This document shows positions 46,250 through 58,800 of a stretch of 64,000 nucleotides of DNA, one piece after another. The notes under the pieces were generated by a model. The model made no database searches, was not told the origin of the DNA, and saw nothing but the letters and a program-made list of their open reading frames with translations. The DNA comes from Paralichthys olivaceus (Eukaryota > Chordata > Actinopteri > Pleuronectiformes > Paralichthyidae): positions 16,463,001-16,527,000 of the forward strand of contig NC_091094.1 in assembly GCF_024713975.1 (NCBI RefSeq), given 5' to 3'. The position numbers and the translations under genes were made by a program. The stretch's first letter is position 1. Each line of letters starts with the position of its first letter.

Positions 46250-46844
46250 TGCTCTCATTGGCCGAGCCTGCAGCCAATCACGAATCAGGAATGCAAGGTG
46301 CCTTTAAGTTATACCCAACCCCAAAATATGAAAGAGAGAGAGAGAGAGAGGGAGATAGACACAGAGAGAAAGAGAGAGAGGGGGAAAGAGAGAGAGAGTC
46401 TCTGCTGTGATGCAGAGATTCCTCCAGTGAGGCAAGCCTCCATCTCAGCTGTATTCTCTGGTGTTCCTCCTGCTGGAGAGAACACATATCAGTGGATAAA
46501 TCACACGCTCTCTTGCAGAGGATTGAGTGCATGTTGTGCTGCAGTCTCCGCTGCTGCTGCTGTACTACTACTCTGCTCCAGCTGGCCGAGCACAAGCTCT
46601 GAAGGAGGAGCAGCATCTCATGTAGATGAGGCAGACGGAGCAGGAGAAGAGGCACAGCGTAAAGGGATGCAAAGTGAGGGGGGTGATGTTGGATGTCTTT
46701 TCCACATCTGCACTTTTGAATTTTGAGAGGCAGAGAGGTGGGCGCCAGAGGTTTGAGTCACCTCAGTAGCTGAACCAGGAGGAGAAGAGTCGAGCCTGAA
46801 GATAATAACGTGGGGAGGAGAAGTTGACAGTGGAAGGATACAGG
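46250..46844 (+). promoter_or_regulatory. znf385a: znf385a proximal promoter and 5'UTR
   Basis: Two CCAAT boxes in opposite orientation lie 11 bp apart (ATTGG 46257-46261, CCAAT 46273-46277), followed by a TTTAAGTTATA word (46303-46313) and a GA-rich array (46326-46400). The first coding exon begins at 46845, so the leader would be about 500 nt. The motifs and spacing suggest a genuine promoter; the start site is not fixed. Confidence 0.5.
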
Positions 46845-49800
46845 ATGATCTTGGGTAAGACAGCGCTGGATTTGTTTGCTGCAATTGATAAAAAAAAAAA
46901 ATTTCAATGACATTCTTCTGTTAAGGAGATCACTCATGGATGGCACAAACTTTTGGCTGGTTGTGCTGCATTTCTCCAACTTAGATATATCCTAGATCAC
47001 TTTACTGTGACACAGTCTGCAATTAAGGGTTGTCCTCTTTGGAAAATCTTATTGGTGCATGCGTAAGTGAGGTTTATTTTGGTCTAGTTCTTGACAGTGA
47101 CGTTCTTGACAACATTTTCACGCTCATTTTTTTGTGTTTTCATGGATCAAATTATGCATATTTAATCTTTCAGTAGGAAATAAAAATATATACATAAGAA
47201 ATCAGGAAAAGATGGAAGCATCCCACAAATAGCATGGCTTAAAAACTACTAACTGAGCAACACACAGACACATGCACTGCAGAGGACAAAAGCATAGAAA
47301 ATGTCCAAAGATGGAGAGGGATTAGGTCTTTTTTTTTTGCTGTTGAAACAGCTCATAATTTTGTCAACCTTAAACTCACTGCATTCAATTATTCAGACCC
47401 TAATTAAGTATGCCAACATTCTATGATCATTATATATATATATATATTAACCTTTATGAAATATGATCAGATGTGGTCATATTTAATTTCAAGTGCTTTA
47501 ACCTGACCCCAACCTACACAGTTCTTGAGAGTTGAGTCAATAATATCCGTCATCTCAGTTTAATCCCGTGCTTTATTAAACAAACTTCATTATGAAGCAG
47601 AATCAGGGCATCAGACAGTATCTCAAAGTAAATTTCTTCACTATGTTCAAGGTCTATAACACTGAGTTTTCAGACAGTACGGCGACTTACTAGTTCCTCC
47701 TGAAACAAGTGAGACACATACGGTACCAGTATTGCACATATTCAAAATGCCACTAGTAAAGCTTTAATAGTCTAGAAGCTCTTTTCAAACCTGTTAGTCG
47801 GAAAATACAATAAAATAAATAATTCAATTCAATTTTATTTGTATAGTGCCAAATCATAATATACATTACCTCAAGGCACTTTACATAGAAGGTCAAGTCC
47901 TTAAAATCGTATTAATATAGAGAAACCCAACAGTTCCCACAATGAGCAAGCACTTTGGCGACTGTAAAGAGGAAAAACTCTCCCTTCCTAATGCAACATA
48001 ATTAACTTTGACACGACTTGAAAGTGGGTATAGGTTAGAGTTTACAGTGTACAAATATTTATGTGCAAATTTAATTATATTTTGTGAACATAAATTTGAA
48101 TCAGTTTAATTATCTTGAAGAGTTTAGAAAGGGGCATTTGTTGCAGATTCAGCAGAATAAGATGAGCGTGTACTGGATTTTAATTAACATAGTAAAAGGC
48201 AAGCTCTTTTTTTCTGTGTGACAATCAACCCCTTACCTCTGGTTAATTTACAAATTATAATGCTTACTTCTAGTCTTACAGTAAATTTGACTAACCTCAA
48301 CGACCTTGTTCCATGAACATGTGGGTGCTGACTAAATATTTGACCACTTCATTTTTGTTTGCTTGCTCTCAGCCCTGCTTGATTTGTCCTGTGATCTGAG
48401 TGTAAACTTGGGTTTGTGGCATAATCTCTATCATGGTGCAGAAGCTTTAGACACTAAACACACTGACACATGATAACAACTTGGGTTGATGGGGTTTTAT
48501 TCACTGTATTCGTTTTCCCTTCACTAACATAGGGATGTAGATCCACAGATAGAAATAGTGTCCATGAAACAGTGAAAGTGTTGAGCAAAGGACGGGGGAT
48601 GAATGCTGAAACTCTGCACTCTTCTCATTTCCTGCCATCCGTGACCAACAAAACTCTTCCACACTACATCTTCAGCCACAGCCACTGCTGTCTAAATGCA
48701 GTATTTTAGTCTTTTAACAGAAGGAAAAATTCAAATTTGTCGACACAATCTGTGGTTGAGCATGAAAGATGTGCTAAAGCTGGCTCAGCTCCCTTGATAC
48801 AGAGCCATGTGGAACGCAGTTTAGTAACTCTTGTGTGATTTTTATGATGAATATTTCAGACCCAGAGGTTTGAGGTCTTTATTTATTTAAAAATGGGCCA
48901 AGGCTTCCTCTAGTCTGACGTAAAGACCTCACTCAGTGCTATAAAAATAAGTTAATGGCTTGCATCACTGTTCACTCAACCAGTACATACTGTATCTCGC
49001 ACTGTCTCTCTATATATACATATATATACACAATACAGTCTATGATATATACACAAACACGTGTGTGTGTGTGTGTCGCTGCACATAAACACAAAAAATC
49101 TCCTCACTCTTACATGAAGAATTACAGATCCATGTTGTTGCTGAAAAGCAACGTGACATTTGAATCGAGGCTTTGCAGTGAGGGATGAAAAATATTGACA
49201 TTTAAAACGGAGAAATGTGCCTGTCAGTCTGTGTGTTTGACAAACTGACATATCTCATACGTCTGTGAAGCCTGAACCAAATGCACACAACAAATCCAGG
49301 ACTGGAACGCAAAGACAATGAAGGTTGAATAACTCTGACGGTCGATAATATGTATTTACACCTTGTAGCCCTCAAACGAAAAAGCATGCCATTTGTTTAA
49401 ATGCCAACATGACTCATCGCCCAAAACTAATGGAAAATGTCATGTGATGTGGTCATGTGACATGACATCTTTAAGAGAAGACTGGGGTGATTTTTGGGGA
49501 AACAAAGCTAATAAATTGAACAAATGGCATATTTTCAATTTAATAATGATTAGGGTTTATTCCTAACCTCAACATGACATCAGACTACACGATATCAGCC
49601 TAATAAGCCTGAGCTAGGATAATTGGTGCTATCATACAAGTTGTGAGAGGGGACAAGCCATGACTGGTCAGGGTGCATGTAGGCGACAGTGAATAACATA
49701 GTAGTGCTCTTGACCAAGTATAGACTAATTAAGTCATCTGTGGGCAAGGGACAAGATTTTGAGGCCAGAAGCCTCCTAGTTTCGGTTTCTAGTCGAGCCT

Positions 49801-52800
49801 ATCATGTTGAGCAGGCTTTGGTTGCTCACAGGTAAATAGTTGGTCAGGAGAGAAAAAGAGGTAGAACGCGTTGACCGTAAGACATTAGCCATCAGCATTT
49901 TATTTCATTTGCAGATACTCAGAGACTAGTCAAAATGTTGTCTGAACCTAAAAAGAAACGAATCAGACGGTAAACTGTGTACAGCCAATGGAAGATGGAG
50001 TCTGGGTCCGGTTATTCGCTATCTACACCGAAGCCCCCAGAGGATAGTTCACCGTCAATCGCTGCTTCAATAGCCGATGTGCCGTAAGATTGAGACTAAG
50101 TCAGACTACAACCATACTAGCAGCTTTGTGCTACATTGCAGTGTAATGTGTGCTATGAGCTCAATGCTAGTACAAACTAAGTTACCATGTTCGCATGCTA
50201 ATATTTTCTTATTAGCAATAAACATGAATAGTAGTCATTATGTCCTTCATTTTGCAGCCATTTGGTCAGTAACTAAAGTTTTAATCAAATGAAACTTCTC
50301 ACCTGACAAGAGGTAGAAACTGTTTATTATAATACATTATGTGGGGGACATAATGAACTAACATCCATTAACCATGGAGGTTAGGGGAGACATCCTGGCT
50401 GACTGAGTGAGATGGGGACAACACCCTGGCCTGGGCCATCAAACAGACACAAACAACCATTCACATCTATGGAAAATTTAAAGTCTCAAATTAACTTAAC
50501 CCCAGTCTGTGGGAGGAAGCCGCAGTCCCCATAGAAAACCCACGCAGACACAGGAAGAGCATGCAAACTCCCAAAAGACCTTTTTGCTGTGGGGCGACAG
50601 TGCTAACAACTACACCGCCCGCCGCCCGGGGACATAATTGTTTGGAGGTGGTACTCACAAAAAAAAATCTGAGGATTTGCTTGTTTAAGATGCATAGTCT
50701 AAAAACTGTAAATATCAAAAATATATCACCACCATCCACCTGAGTCAAGCCACAAGCATAGAGAAAATCCTTGTAGAGTTTGATCTTAACCAGCAGTTTT
50801 ATTTTTTGCCAGTAGGGACGGATCAGCAAACAATCATATTAATGATTTTTATAAGAGTCGTTTAATATGTAATGAGGAAGTCTGCTGATGATCAGGAAAT
50901 CTCATATACAGTATGCCTGTGGATAGGCTTGTTTTGCTGGACTCATTAATCATCAGAAAAGTCCATGGCCTTCAAACTTACAGCACAAAACATTTACATT
51001 TGTCATGTAGTGGTTTCAAAGACGCCAAAAATGGCCAGAAGAGCCGACACAGTCCGGGCATTCTGCAGTCAGAGTCTCTTTGTTGTTTGCTGTTTACTGT
51101 CCTGAAGTTCCTCAGACCACAGTCAAGCCAACCGCTTGACTCTTACCCAGTCTAACCCTTGCGTGTGCCTTCATGACTTCCACACTATATACCACATTCT
51201 ATCCTTCAGACTCCAAAGCAGCCCAGAAATATAGCCTGTCATTTCCTCTTCTGTGGAAAACAGCAATATGATGTGGTATGGCCTCTTTTTGTTCTATTAT
51301 AATTTGTTTGTTGAGGATCAAGTATTCATCGAGTTGGTGTGTACTTTATTGTATAACATGACAGGGAGATGCACCTGGCTCCTGTATGTCTGATGCCATT
51401 GTTGTGTGAGTGTGCACCCATTTTTTTTTAAGTGTGTGCTTTGGTGTATTTGCATGCTTGGTTGTGTACTTTACATGCTCAGGTGTCTGTAGGTCTGTAT
51501 GTGCAGCACAGTTTTCTTCCAGTTCCCAGCAGGTGTGTAAATTGTTTTACAAACAGAGGCATTATGTGGGGCATGGCAGGCGGTCATGTTGACACGGTGG
51601 CTCTCCAGATGATCCTCACCCTCGCCTGTGTAGTTTTTGTTTCATAAAGCTCTGTTTGACTCAAACTGTGCTACACCATGGCCGCTGTATAATGGAAGAG
51701 AAAGTTAGCACCAGGATCTGCCAACATGTCCCTAAAGATCTGGAGCCTGAGAGGAGCTACAGAGCAGGCAGATGCTTCTCTATGAAAGAAAAACCCATTA
51801 ATATCCAGCATGTTAACATTCACAAAGCAGAATTCACAGGAGGACGATATCAGTATAACTGTGGTTCATAAATAAACTGTTAAAATCAAATCTTCACCGC
51901 CTGCTGGCTTTTCTCTGTTTTAAATTCTAGTGTTCGTCAATTTGGTCTGATCATTATAACTTTCTGTATTAAAACTATTTGATTCAATATTATTTTAAAT
52001 GTTGAACTGGAAGAGCTAAGACTCCAATAGATTTCAGTAAAGCTGTTTTAAGACATGTTGGCCTTTCACATATGAAGAATGCAGCAGGAGTCAGACATGT
52101 TCACAACACCAGGAAAATATTCAGACATTTTAGAGGAGGCATCTAGGTGGATCTTACAAGAGGCAGAACATTATGTATGATTATGGTCCGGAAATCTTGT
52201 GTTCTTGTTTCCAGGCTATCAACACTGGTGCCTGCCTTAATCACTCCAGATCATTTCAGGAAAATGTCCATACTTAAGTGTATGTCTGAAAGCAGCTTGT
52301 GTATGTTAAGACCTCGAAGAAATTTAGAAGTGGCATGATACATACAAATCGTATGAAAACAAGCTATTAGTTTAAGCTGAGGCAAAGACACACTGTATAT
52401 GGAAATTACACTTATCCAGATTCCACTTCCTAAATATACACAGATGTGAGAAAAAATAAGAGACATCAGGGAAACTCATGCCACTGGTGAGGGTCTGAGC
52501 TTAACACAAACCAAATGTGGACATTACTGGCTATAGCTACAAACAACATCTGCACAGCTGTCATACACCATGTCTGTCTGAAGAAACCCAAAGCAAACAG
52601 AAATATTGATCCTTTTGCAAAATTTCCCCAGGTGCTAACCAAATTGCTTACATGCAAAAAATCCACCCCATTTTGCCTCATGGGATAACAAAGAAACACT
52701 GATGCAACTCAAAGACATAGCTTTTTTACACAATGTGTTGTTTGTACTAACAAAATGACAGCAACACAATATCCTGCACATCAGAAATGTAACATACATG

Positions 52801-55800
52801 ACCTGTGTTCCAAATGTTAATGTGTCAGGATTTGTGTAGATACCAAAAATGAGACATGACATAGCGACAACCCAGAAGGAGAGCGGTAAAATAACCGAAA
52901 AAATTGTTCATGCGTGTGACATTTTGCATCTGACAGCCAAAGGTTAAACCTCCCATGCTGCTGTACTGACTGGCCTGTTTTCACCACAACAGGAGCAGTT
53001 TCAGTTGTGCCTGTAAATTAACCTGCAGGTTAACATGGCTCTTTACCTCCTCTAGTCACCTTGGACTCACCTCAGAACATGCGGCTCCCTCCCCCTCTTC
53101 TGGGGATTTCATTCAGACCCCCTTTTCTCACTCAATCAAATCGACTCACTCAACCCTACTGCCATTATTTCTTACCCCGCTCCTCTCGCATTGCCTGACG
53201 ATCATGGCTTTTTTTTTTTACCTCTTAATAATAATGATTCATAATCAGTCAATACAGACAGAATATTTCATGGGAAATGTGGAGGAAAAAAGTTCAAACA
53301 AAGCAATATACTGAATTTTAATGAGAGCAGAGCGAAATCTCTTGGGAAAATTAAAGTCTTCAATAATTACAAATACTGCATAAAATCAGAGTGTGGGGCT
53401 GCAGCAAGACTGGTTGATCTCAAGAGCACTGCGTGCGTGCGTGCGCGAGCGCGCACGCACACCAGTGAAAGAGGACTTCTGAGAGTTCTTGGGGAGGCTG
53501 CATTTAAGCCTGGCCACTGGGGCGCAGAGCATCTATCATTAAAACAAAGTGCAGACTGAAATCAACTGTGTTCTCCTTCACTAGTCTTCGGCTCTGCTCT
53601 TCACTGTGTCCTCTCCTCACTGTCCACATCTCACTGTCCATCACAGCCTTAATCAGCATCGAACCTTTAAGTTGCTCCTTTTAGAGCATTTTATATTCAG
53701 GCTATAAAGGGCTGTGTGTCTATGTATGTGTCTGTGTGTGTGTCTCTGTGTGTGTGTCTCTGTGTGTGTGTGTATGTATTATCGTCTGTCCCTGCTTAGG
53801 TTGAAAAAGCTGCCCGTGACTTGAGGGTAAGCCGAGCTGCAGTAAATTGGATTTCATGCTCAGTCCTTCACAGTAGCAGCATGCGACACTAAGACACAGC
53901 TATTACCACAAAGTTTGTGTCTGTGGTTCTTTAAAGGTTAGACTCTCAAACACAAGCCACACAGGAGACAACTCATCTAAATTGTGCAACATCACTTTGT
54001 GTTGACGATGCTAAAACGTGGCAGACGACAGCTCAGCATTCCTGCAGCAACAACACAAAAACGAGTGATAAATCATTTATACTAATGATGATCAACGACA
54101 CACCAAAGGTGTCATCTGCTATAAAATGTTGGGTCATTGTGTGACTACTTCCTTTTTCAAAGTGTCTTGTACAGAAAGTTTGGAGAAAGACAAACACAGT
54201 GGCTCCACTGGTTTCTGCTACATCCATGCTGCTAAAATGAAGAAGTTTAGAAACGCTGCTGGCCTCGATTTAGTCTGGCCAGGCAGAAACAAACATGTTT
54301 GGAGACAATGACATAGCCAAGACATAGCCTTTACTGATTGGTCAGGCTCTTAACTCATGCCCCCTGTCTGGAAGAAAACAACCGGCATTAGCCTTAGCTA
54401 CCAGTGTAGAATGCAAAGTGGCTAATCAATACTCTATTGTCTATGCTAAGAGCTATACTGCAGTTATATTTTGTAATTTACAATATAACAGCTTACATAG
54501 GAAACGGGCTATTTTTCATACAATTCCTGTTTAAAGTGGCACACAAACCCAGTGTATGTGACCGGTCACGTAATATGCGTTTTCAGGCGTGTCAGTATGG
54601 ATAGGGGTTAAAACTGATAAGGCTTGTGTGGACAGAGATCCTCCTAGTTTGAATATATCATTTTCAAACGAAAACATAGTAGCATGGATATAGCCTCTAA
54701 TTGTCCCCCAAGCAAGGGGAGGTGTAAGGGGAGGTTGGCTAATCCACCAGAGAAGCTCATTTCAGAGTCATCTGTGCACAGCAGCCCATTTAGATGCAGA
54801 TGTGAGGCGGCTTGCATCATGTGCCAAGTGTGGAGCTGAGAGGACAGCAACTAAAGATGGCTGCATTTTTTTTTTTTTTAAGTTCCCTTTGTTTTTGTGG
54901 GCCCCTGCTGTGTTTCTGTCCCTCATCAGATGACATTCTGTTAGACAGCATGTCACCCAGTCAGTCTCCTGTCCCCTCCCCCCCTGGTCCCATCATGGAG
55001 CACAAAGATGGAGGCACAGAATGCTGAGAGGCTTCAGCGGCACCACTGACATTGACATTACCTTTGTGATCATTACGCCTAAATTGGCTAAATGAATTGC
55101 CAATTTAGGAGGCCTTACTCACAGCATATTGGTGCGTGCACGACCCTGTGTGCACACACGCAGGGGTTTGTGAAATCTACTGTGACGATAAGATTCTGTC
55201 TCCGTTGACTGTTTTTCTCATTTTTCCCCTCCCTTCTGCGTCTCTTCATTTTTGTCCAACTAACGCTCTCTCTCACTATCTACACAAAAATTCAATAAGC
55301 TATTACACAGACATTGATCTTTTTCTCGCCCAAACATTTGCATTAGAAAAAAAAGGCAGTTAGATGAGGGGGCTGGGTGAGACGCCGCTGTCTGTTCATT
55401 TTAGAGGAGAGACGGAGCAATGGACGGCGAGCCCTGGATTTATAGAGTTTGGCAGCACTTTAACACTTTAACGTTCCTGAGAATGTGTCCAATCAATGCT
55501 CTCCCTTCCTGCGTGGTCGCTGTTGAAGAGCCATGGCGTTCACTTATCTGATGTCATTGTAAATCACTCAGGAGGAGGATAGGTCGGGGATCCTGCTGGT
55601 GTGCTCACACTTCATCTACCCTGCACCGCTGTGGGATGGTGCAGAATATGACACTGAAAACGATGTGTGCCAACTTCACATAAACATCACTCTGTTGTGA
55701 GTGTGTGCGCTGCAAATTCAGATTAATAAGTAACATGTTTTGACCTTTCCATTGTAATGTGGTGTAAAATGAGCTGCGGTTTTAACAGAGGCGTGATGCG

Positions 55801-58800
55801 AATATGCTTCACTAACCAAAGAGGAAACAATAATTATACCTCTCATCCAATTTATTCTACTGAGACTTTATTGTCCCATCATTTACTGTTAACCTTGTGT
55901 TTGATTGCGTTTAAGGAATATTTTTGTTTTGACTGAATAACCAAATCAAAGAAAGAATACACAGAACGTTACTGGTAACCTTGAATTTTTGGAAGGTTGA
56001 TAGATAAGTCTGATGAGGCTATGTAAGTATTGCATATTAAGCTTTATTCCTCCTATCTCCATTAAAACACATCACTGAACCCTCACACTGGATGTTACTT
56101 TATTATGGGTACTTTAGTCTCTTTTGTGTAACTCTGACAAACACAGTCCTGCTTCCGGGAATACATACAACCTTGTATTAATCCCCGGCTGAAAGTAGGC
56201 CCCAGTAAAAGCACATTTGACTCACGTTTGACTAGTTTGATGCAAACTGCAGTTACCAGCAGTTTTACCCTTTTTTTTAATTAGAGGTTCTGTGTGTAGG
56301 ATTTAATGGCATCTGGTAGTGAGCAACCAACCAATTACCCTCTCCTCAAGTGTGTAGGAGAAACTATGGTGGCCTTTAGGTAACACAAAAAGCGAAGGCC
56401 CTCACCAGAGCTAGCCTCTAGGTTTGTCCGTTGATTTAGATATAGAGGGCTCATTCCAATTCTTGGTTCCAGGTGATTGTGCATAATGTAATCATCCATC
56501 CATCATCTATACCCTTTCTCCTTTGAGGGTCAGAAGGGGCCTAGAGCCAATCGATGTTGACATTGGGCGAGGAGTGGAGTACTGGACAGGTTGTCAGTGT
56601 TCCACAGGGCTGACATAAAGAGACAACCATTCACGCTCACACAAGGATAATCTGAAGTCTCCTATGAACCTTAACCCAATCTGCATGTCTTTGGACTGTG
56701 GGGGGAAGCGGGAGCAAAACCCACAAAGACACAGGGTGAACATGCAAACAGAAAGACCCAGGCTGAAACAGAGATTCAAACAAACAACCTTCACTGTTCC
56801 ACTTAATTGATAATTATGAATATTAACCCCACACTTTTATCTGATTTCTCCTCTCCCCCTCTAAACTCATTCCCTCTCAGCACATTCGAAAGCAAACCAC
56901 AATAGCTACAGCTCCAGCTGCTTCAACCTTAGGTCTGAAACAGTGAGTCTGAGAAATGCCCTCCATCTATTTCTGATTCTGACTGCACATTCCTTACATC
57001 CCTGCTGTCAGTGAAAGGAGCCTCCGCCGCTGTTACCAAAATAGCCTTTTCTTCCCCAGTTTTGAGAAGTGACCCGTTTTTCTTTTCAAATGAAGAAGTC
57101 ATTACAAAGTGGAGGCAATAAAGATCGACAATTGCATATAATCTCAGGAGAAAAGATTATACAAATTCTCTCTGCAGAGTCGGATTGGGCCTGAAGCACC
57201 CTGCTGGTTTTATGCTCAAGAGGAGAATAACTTTGGGAAGCAGAAGTGGAGAATGGAGAGAGCGAAAGAGAAAGAGGATGAGGAGAAGGAGGAACAAAAC
57301 AACAAGATGGACCAGAGCTGTAGAGAGGAGAAGTACAGATGAGCGATACAGAGGCAGGCAGACAGAGTAAGGCACCATGAAATGGGGATAGAAAACGCTG
57401 CTTAGTGAGAGAGAGACAGAGGGAGAAATGGAAAAAAGGCGGATATCTGCAGCGCCCCAGCTGCAGATGCTTAAGGAGCTTAGCTCCCCTGCCCATCACA
57501 CAAGACTCCTCAAGAGCAGGCATTCACTGCTGCTGAGCAACTACTGAGGAAAGTCAGTGAGAGGCAGAGACAGAGAACTGTGGGTGGCTAGTGGAGCTCA
57601 ACAAGGGAAAATGACGCAGGAGAAAAAACTGACTATTAGATTTATTTGCCTATTACTGTTATGACACGTTGTAGAACGAACACCTGTTCTGATACGATGC
57701 TGAGCTTTAGAGAAATAGTTCAGCACTTTGGGAAATGTGCTTTTTCAGTTAATTGCTCAGAGTTATGTAAGAAAATTAAGACATTCCCCTCTCTGTGGAG
57801 TGAATATGAAATGATTCAATAAATAATGTAAAGTCTGCACACTGACTCCCTGCAACAAAATGTATTCAAAAAGACAAACATTCTGATCCAAGTCAGATCT
57901 TCTTCAGGACAAAATCATCATTTTTCAATGACTCTTCTTATCAACATCCTAGCACCTGTACCCAGTGTTTGCATAATTACAGCTCTTCAAGTATAAGCTG
58001 CAGCCAGCAGCTGGTTAGCTTAGCTTAATTTAGCATAGACACTGGAAATGGGGAAATAGATAGTCTAGCTGTATCCAGCTGTAAGAAAATCCACCTACCT
58101 GTATCAGTAACGCTGACTTACAAACGGGAAATAACACATTGTGGTTTTCATGAGGGATGTGTCCTAAAAAGTCATTTGCCATGAAAAACACAAATAACCT
58201 CCCACCACACAGTAAACACTAGCTGTTTCCAGCCTTTGTGCTAAGCTAAACTAACTACTTATACAGAACATTATCAGTCCAAAGCTTATTCCACATATAG
58301 AAACACTCAATAGCACTCAGTAGAGCTCAAACCTCCACCAAGACCAAACAGTCTCCTTAAATTCAATCAAGCTGCACAGAATTTCACACACTTATAGATA
58401 TCAGTTCCCTAAATGTGTAAGAGCCATGAATTAATCCTTGGGAAAATGGTGAAAATGGTGAAAAACAGAGTCAAGATAACTCCTAGGATTCGCCCCCTGA
58501 TCTGGATCTGCAGCAATTTCTCCCCTGACCTATTCTACATACTTCCTCCAAGTTTAGTGGTAATGCTTCCAGTGGTTTATCTGTAATCTTGCTAAGAAAC
58601 AAAATAAGTAAAAGTGACAGGGGTGAAATCATCTTTAGTGGAGGTAAAAACAAAAGTGTATTTCAATTGGGACATGTATTTATTCTTTTTACTAACACCT
58701 TGTGCAAACAGTCTTTGTTTTCCACTTGAGCCAGTGTATTATTTCTGAAGCTTTTTAATGATTTTTCCCTGTGTGTGCGTTTATACCACAGGAAGTGTAA

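Larger units (their letters stand above)
46855..58791 (+). other. znf385a: znf385a intron 1
   Basis: A 12 kb intron without another recognisable gene. It holds at least five repeat copies (listed separately), an 11-bp perfect inverted repeat (55078-55109) and a GC-rich hairpin (53437-53460). Stretches near 52900-53600 and 55030-55600 look unique and could hold regulatory elements. Confidence 0.6.

Noticed and set aside
46278-46726. Frames on both strands of 125-142 codons in the znf385a leader
   Set aside because: They depend on a GA/CT repeat and the real start codon is at 46845 in a short exon with a matching donor.
56740-56790. tRNA-like B-box (gattcaaac)
   Set aside because: It belongs to the 'catccatccat' interspersed repeat; no A-box or cloverleaf could be drawn.
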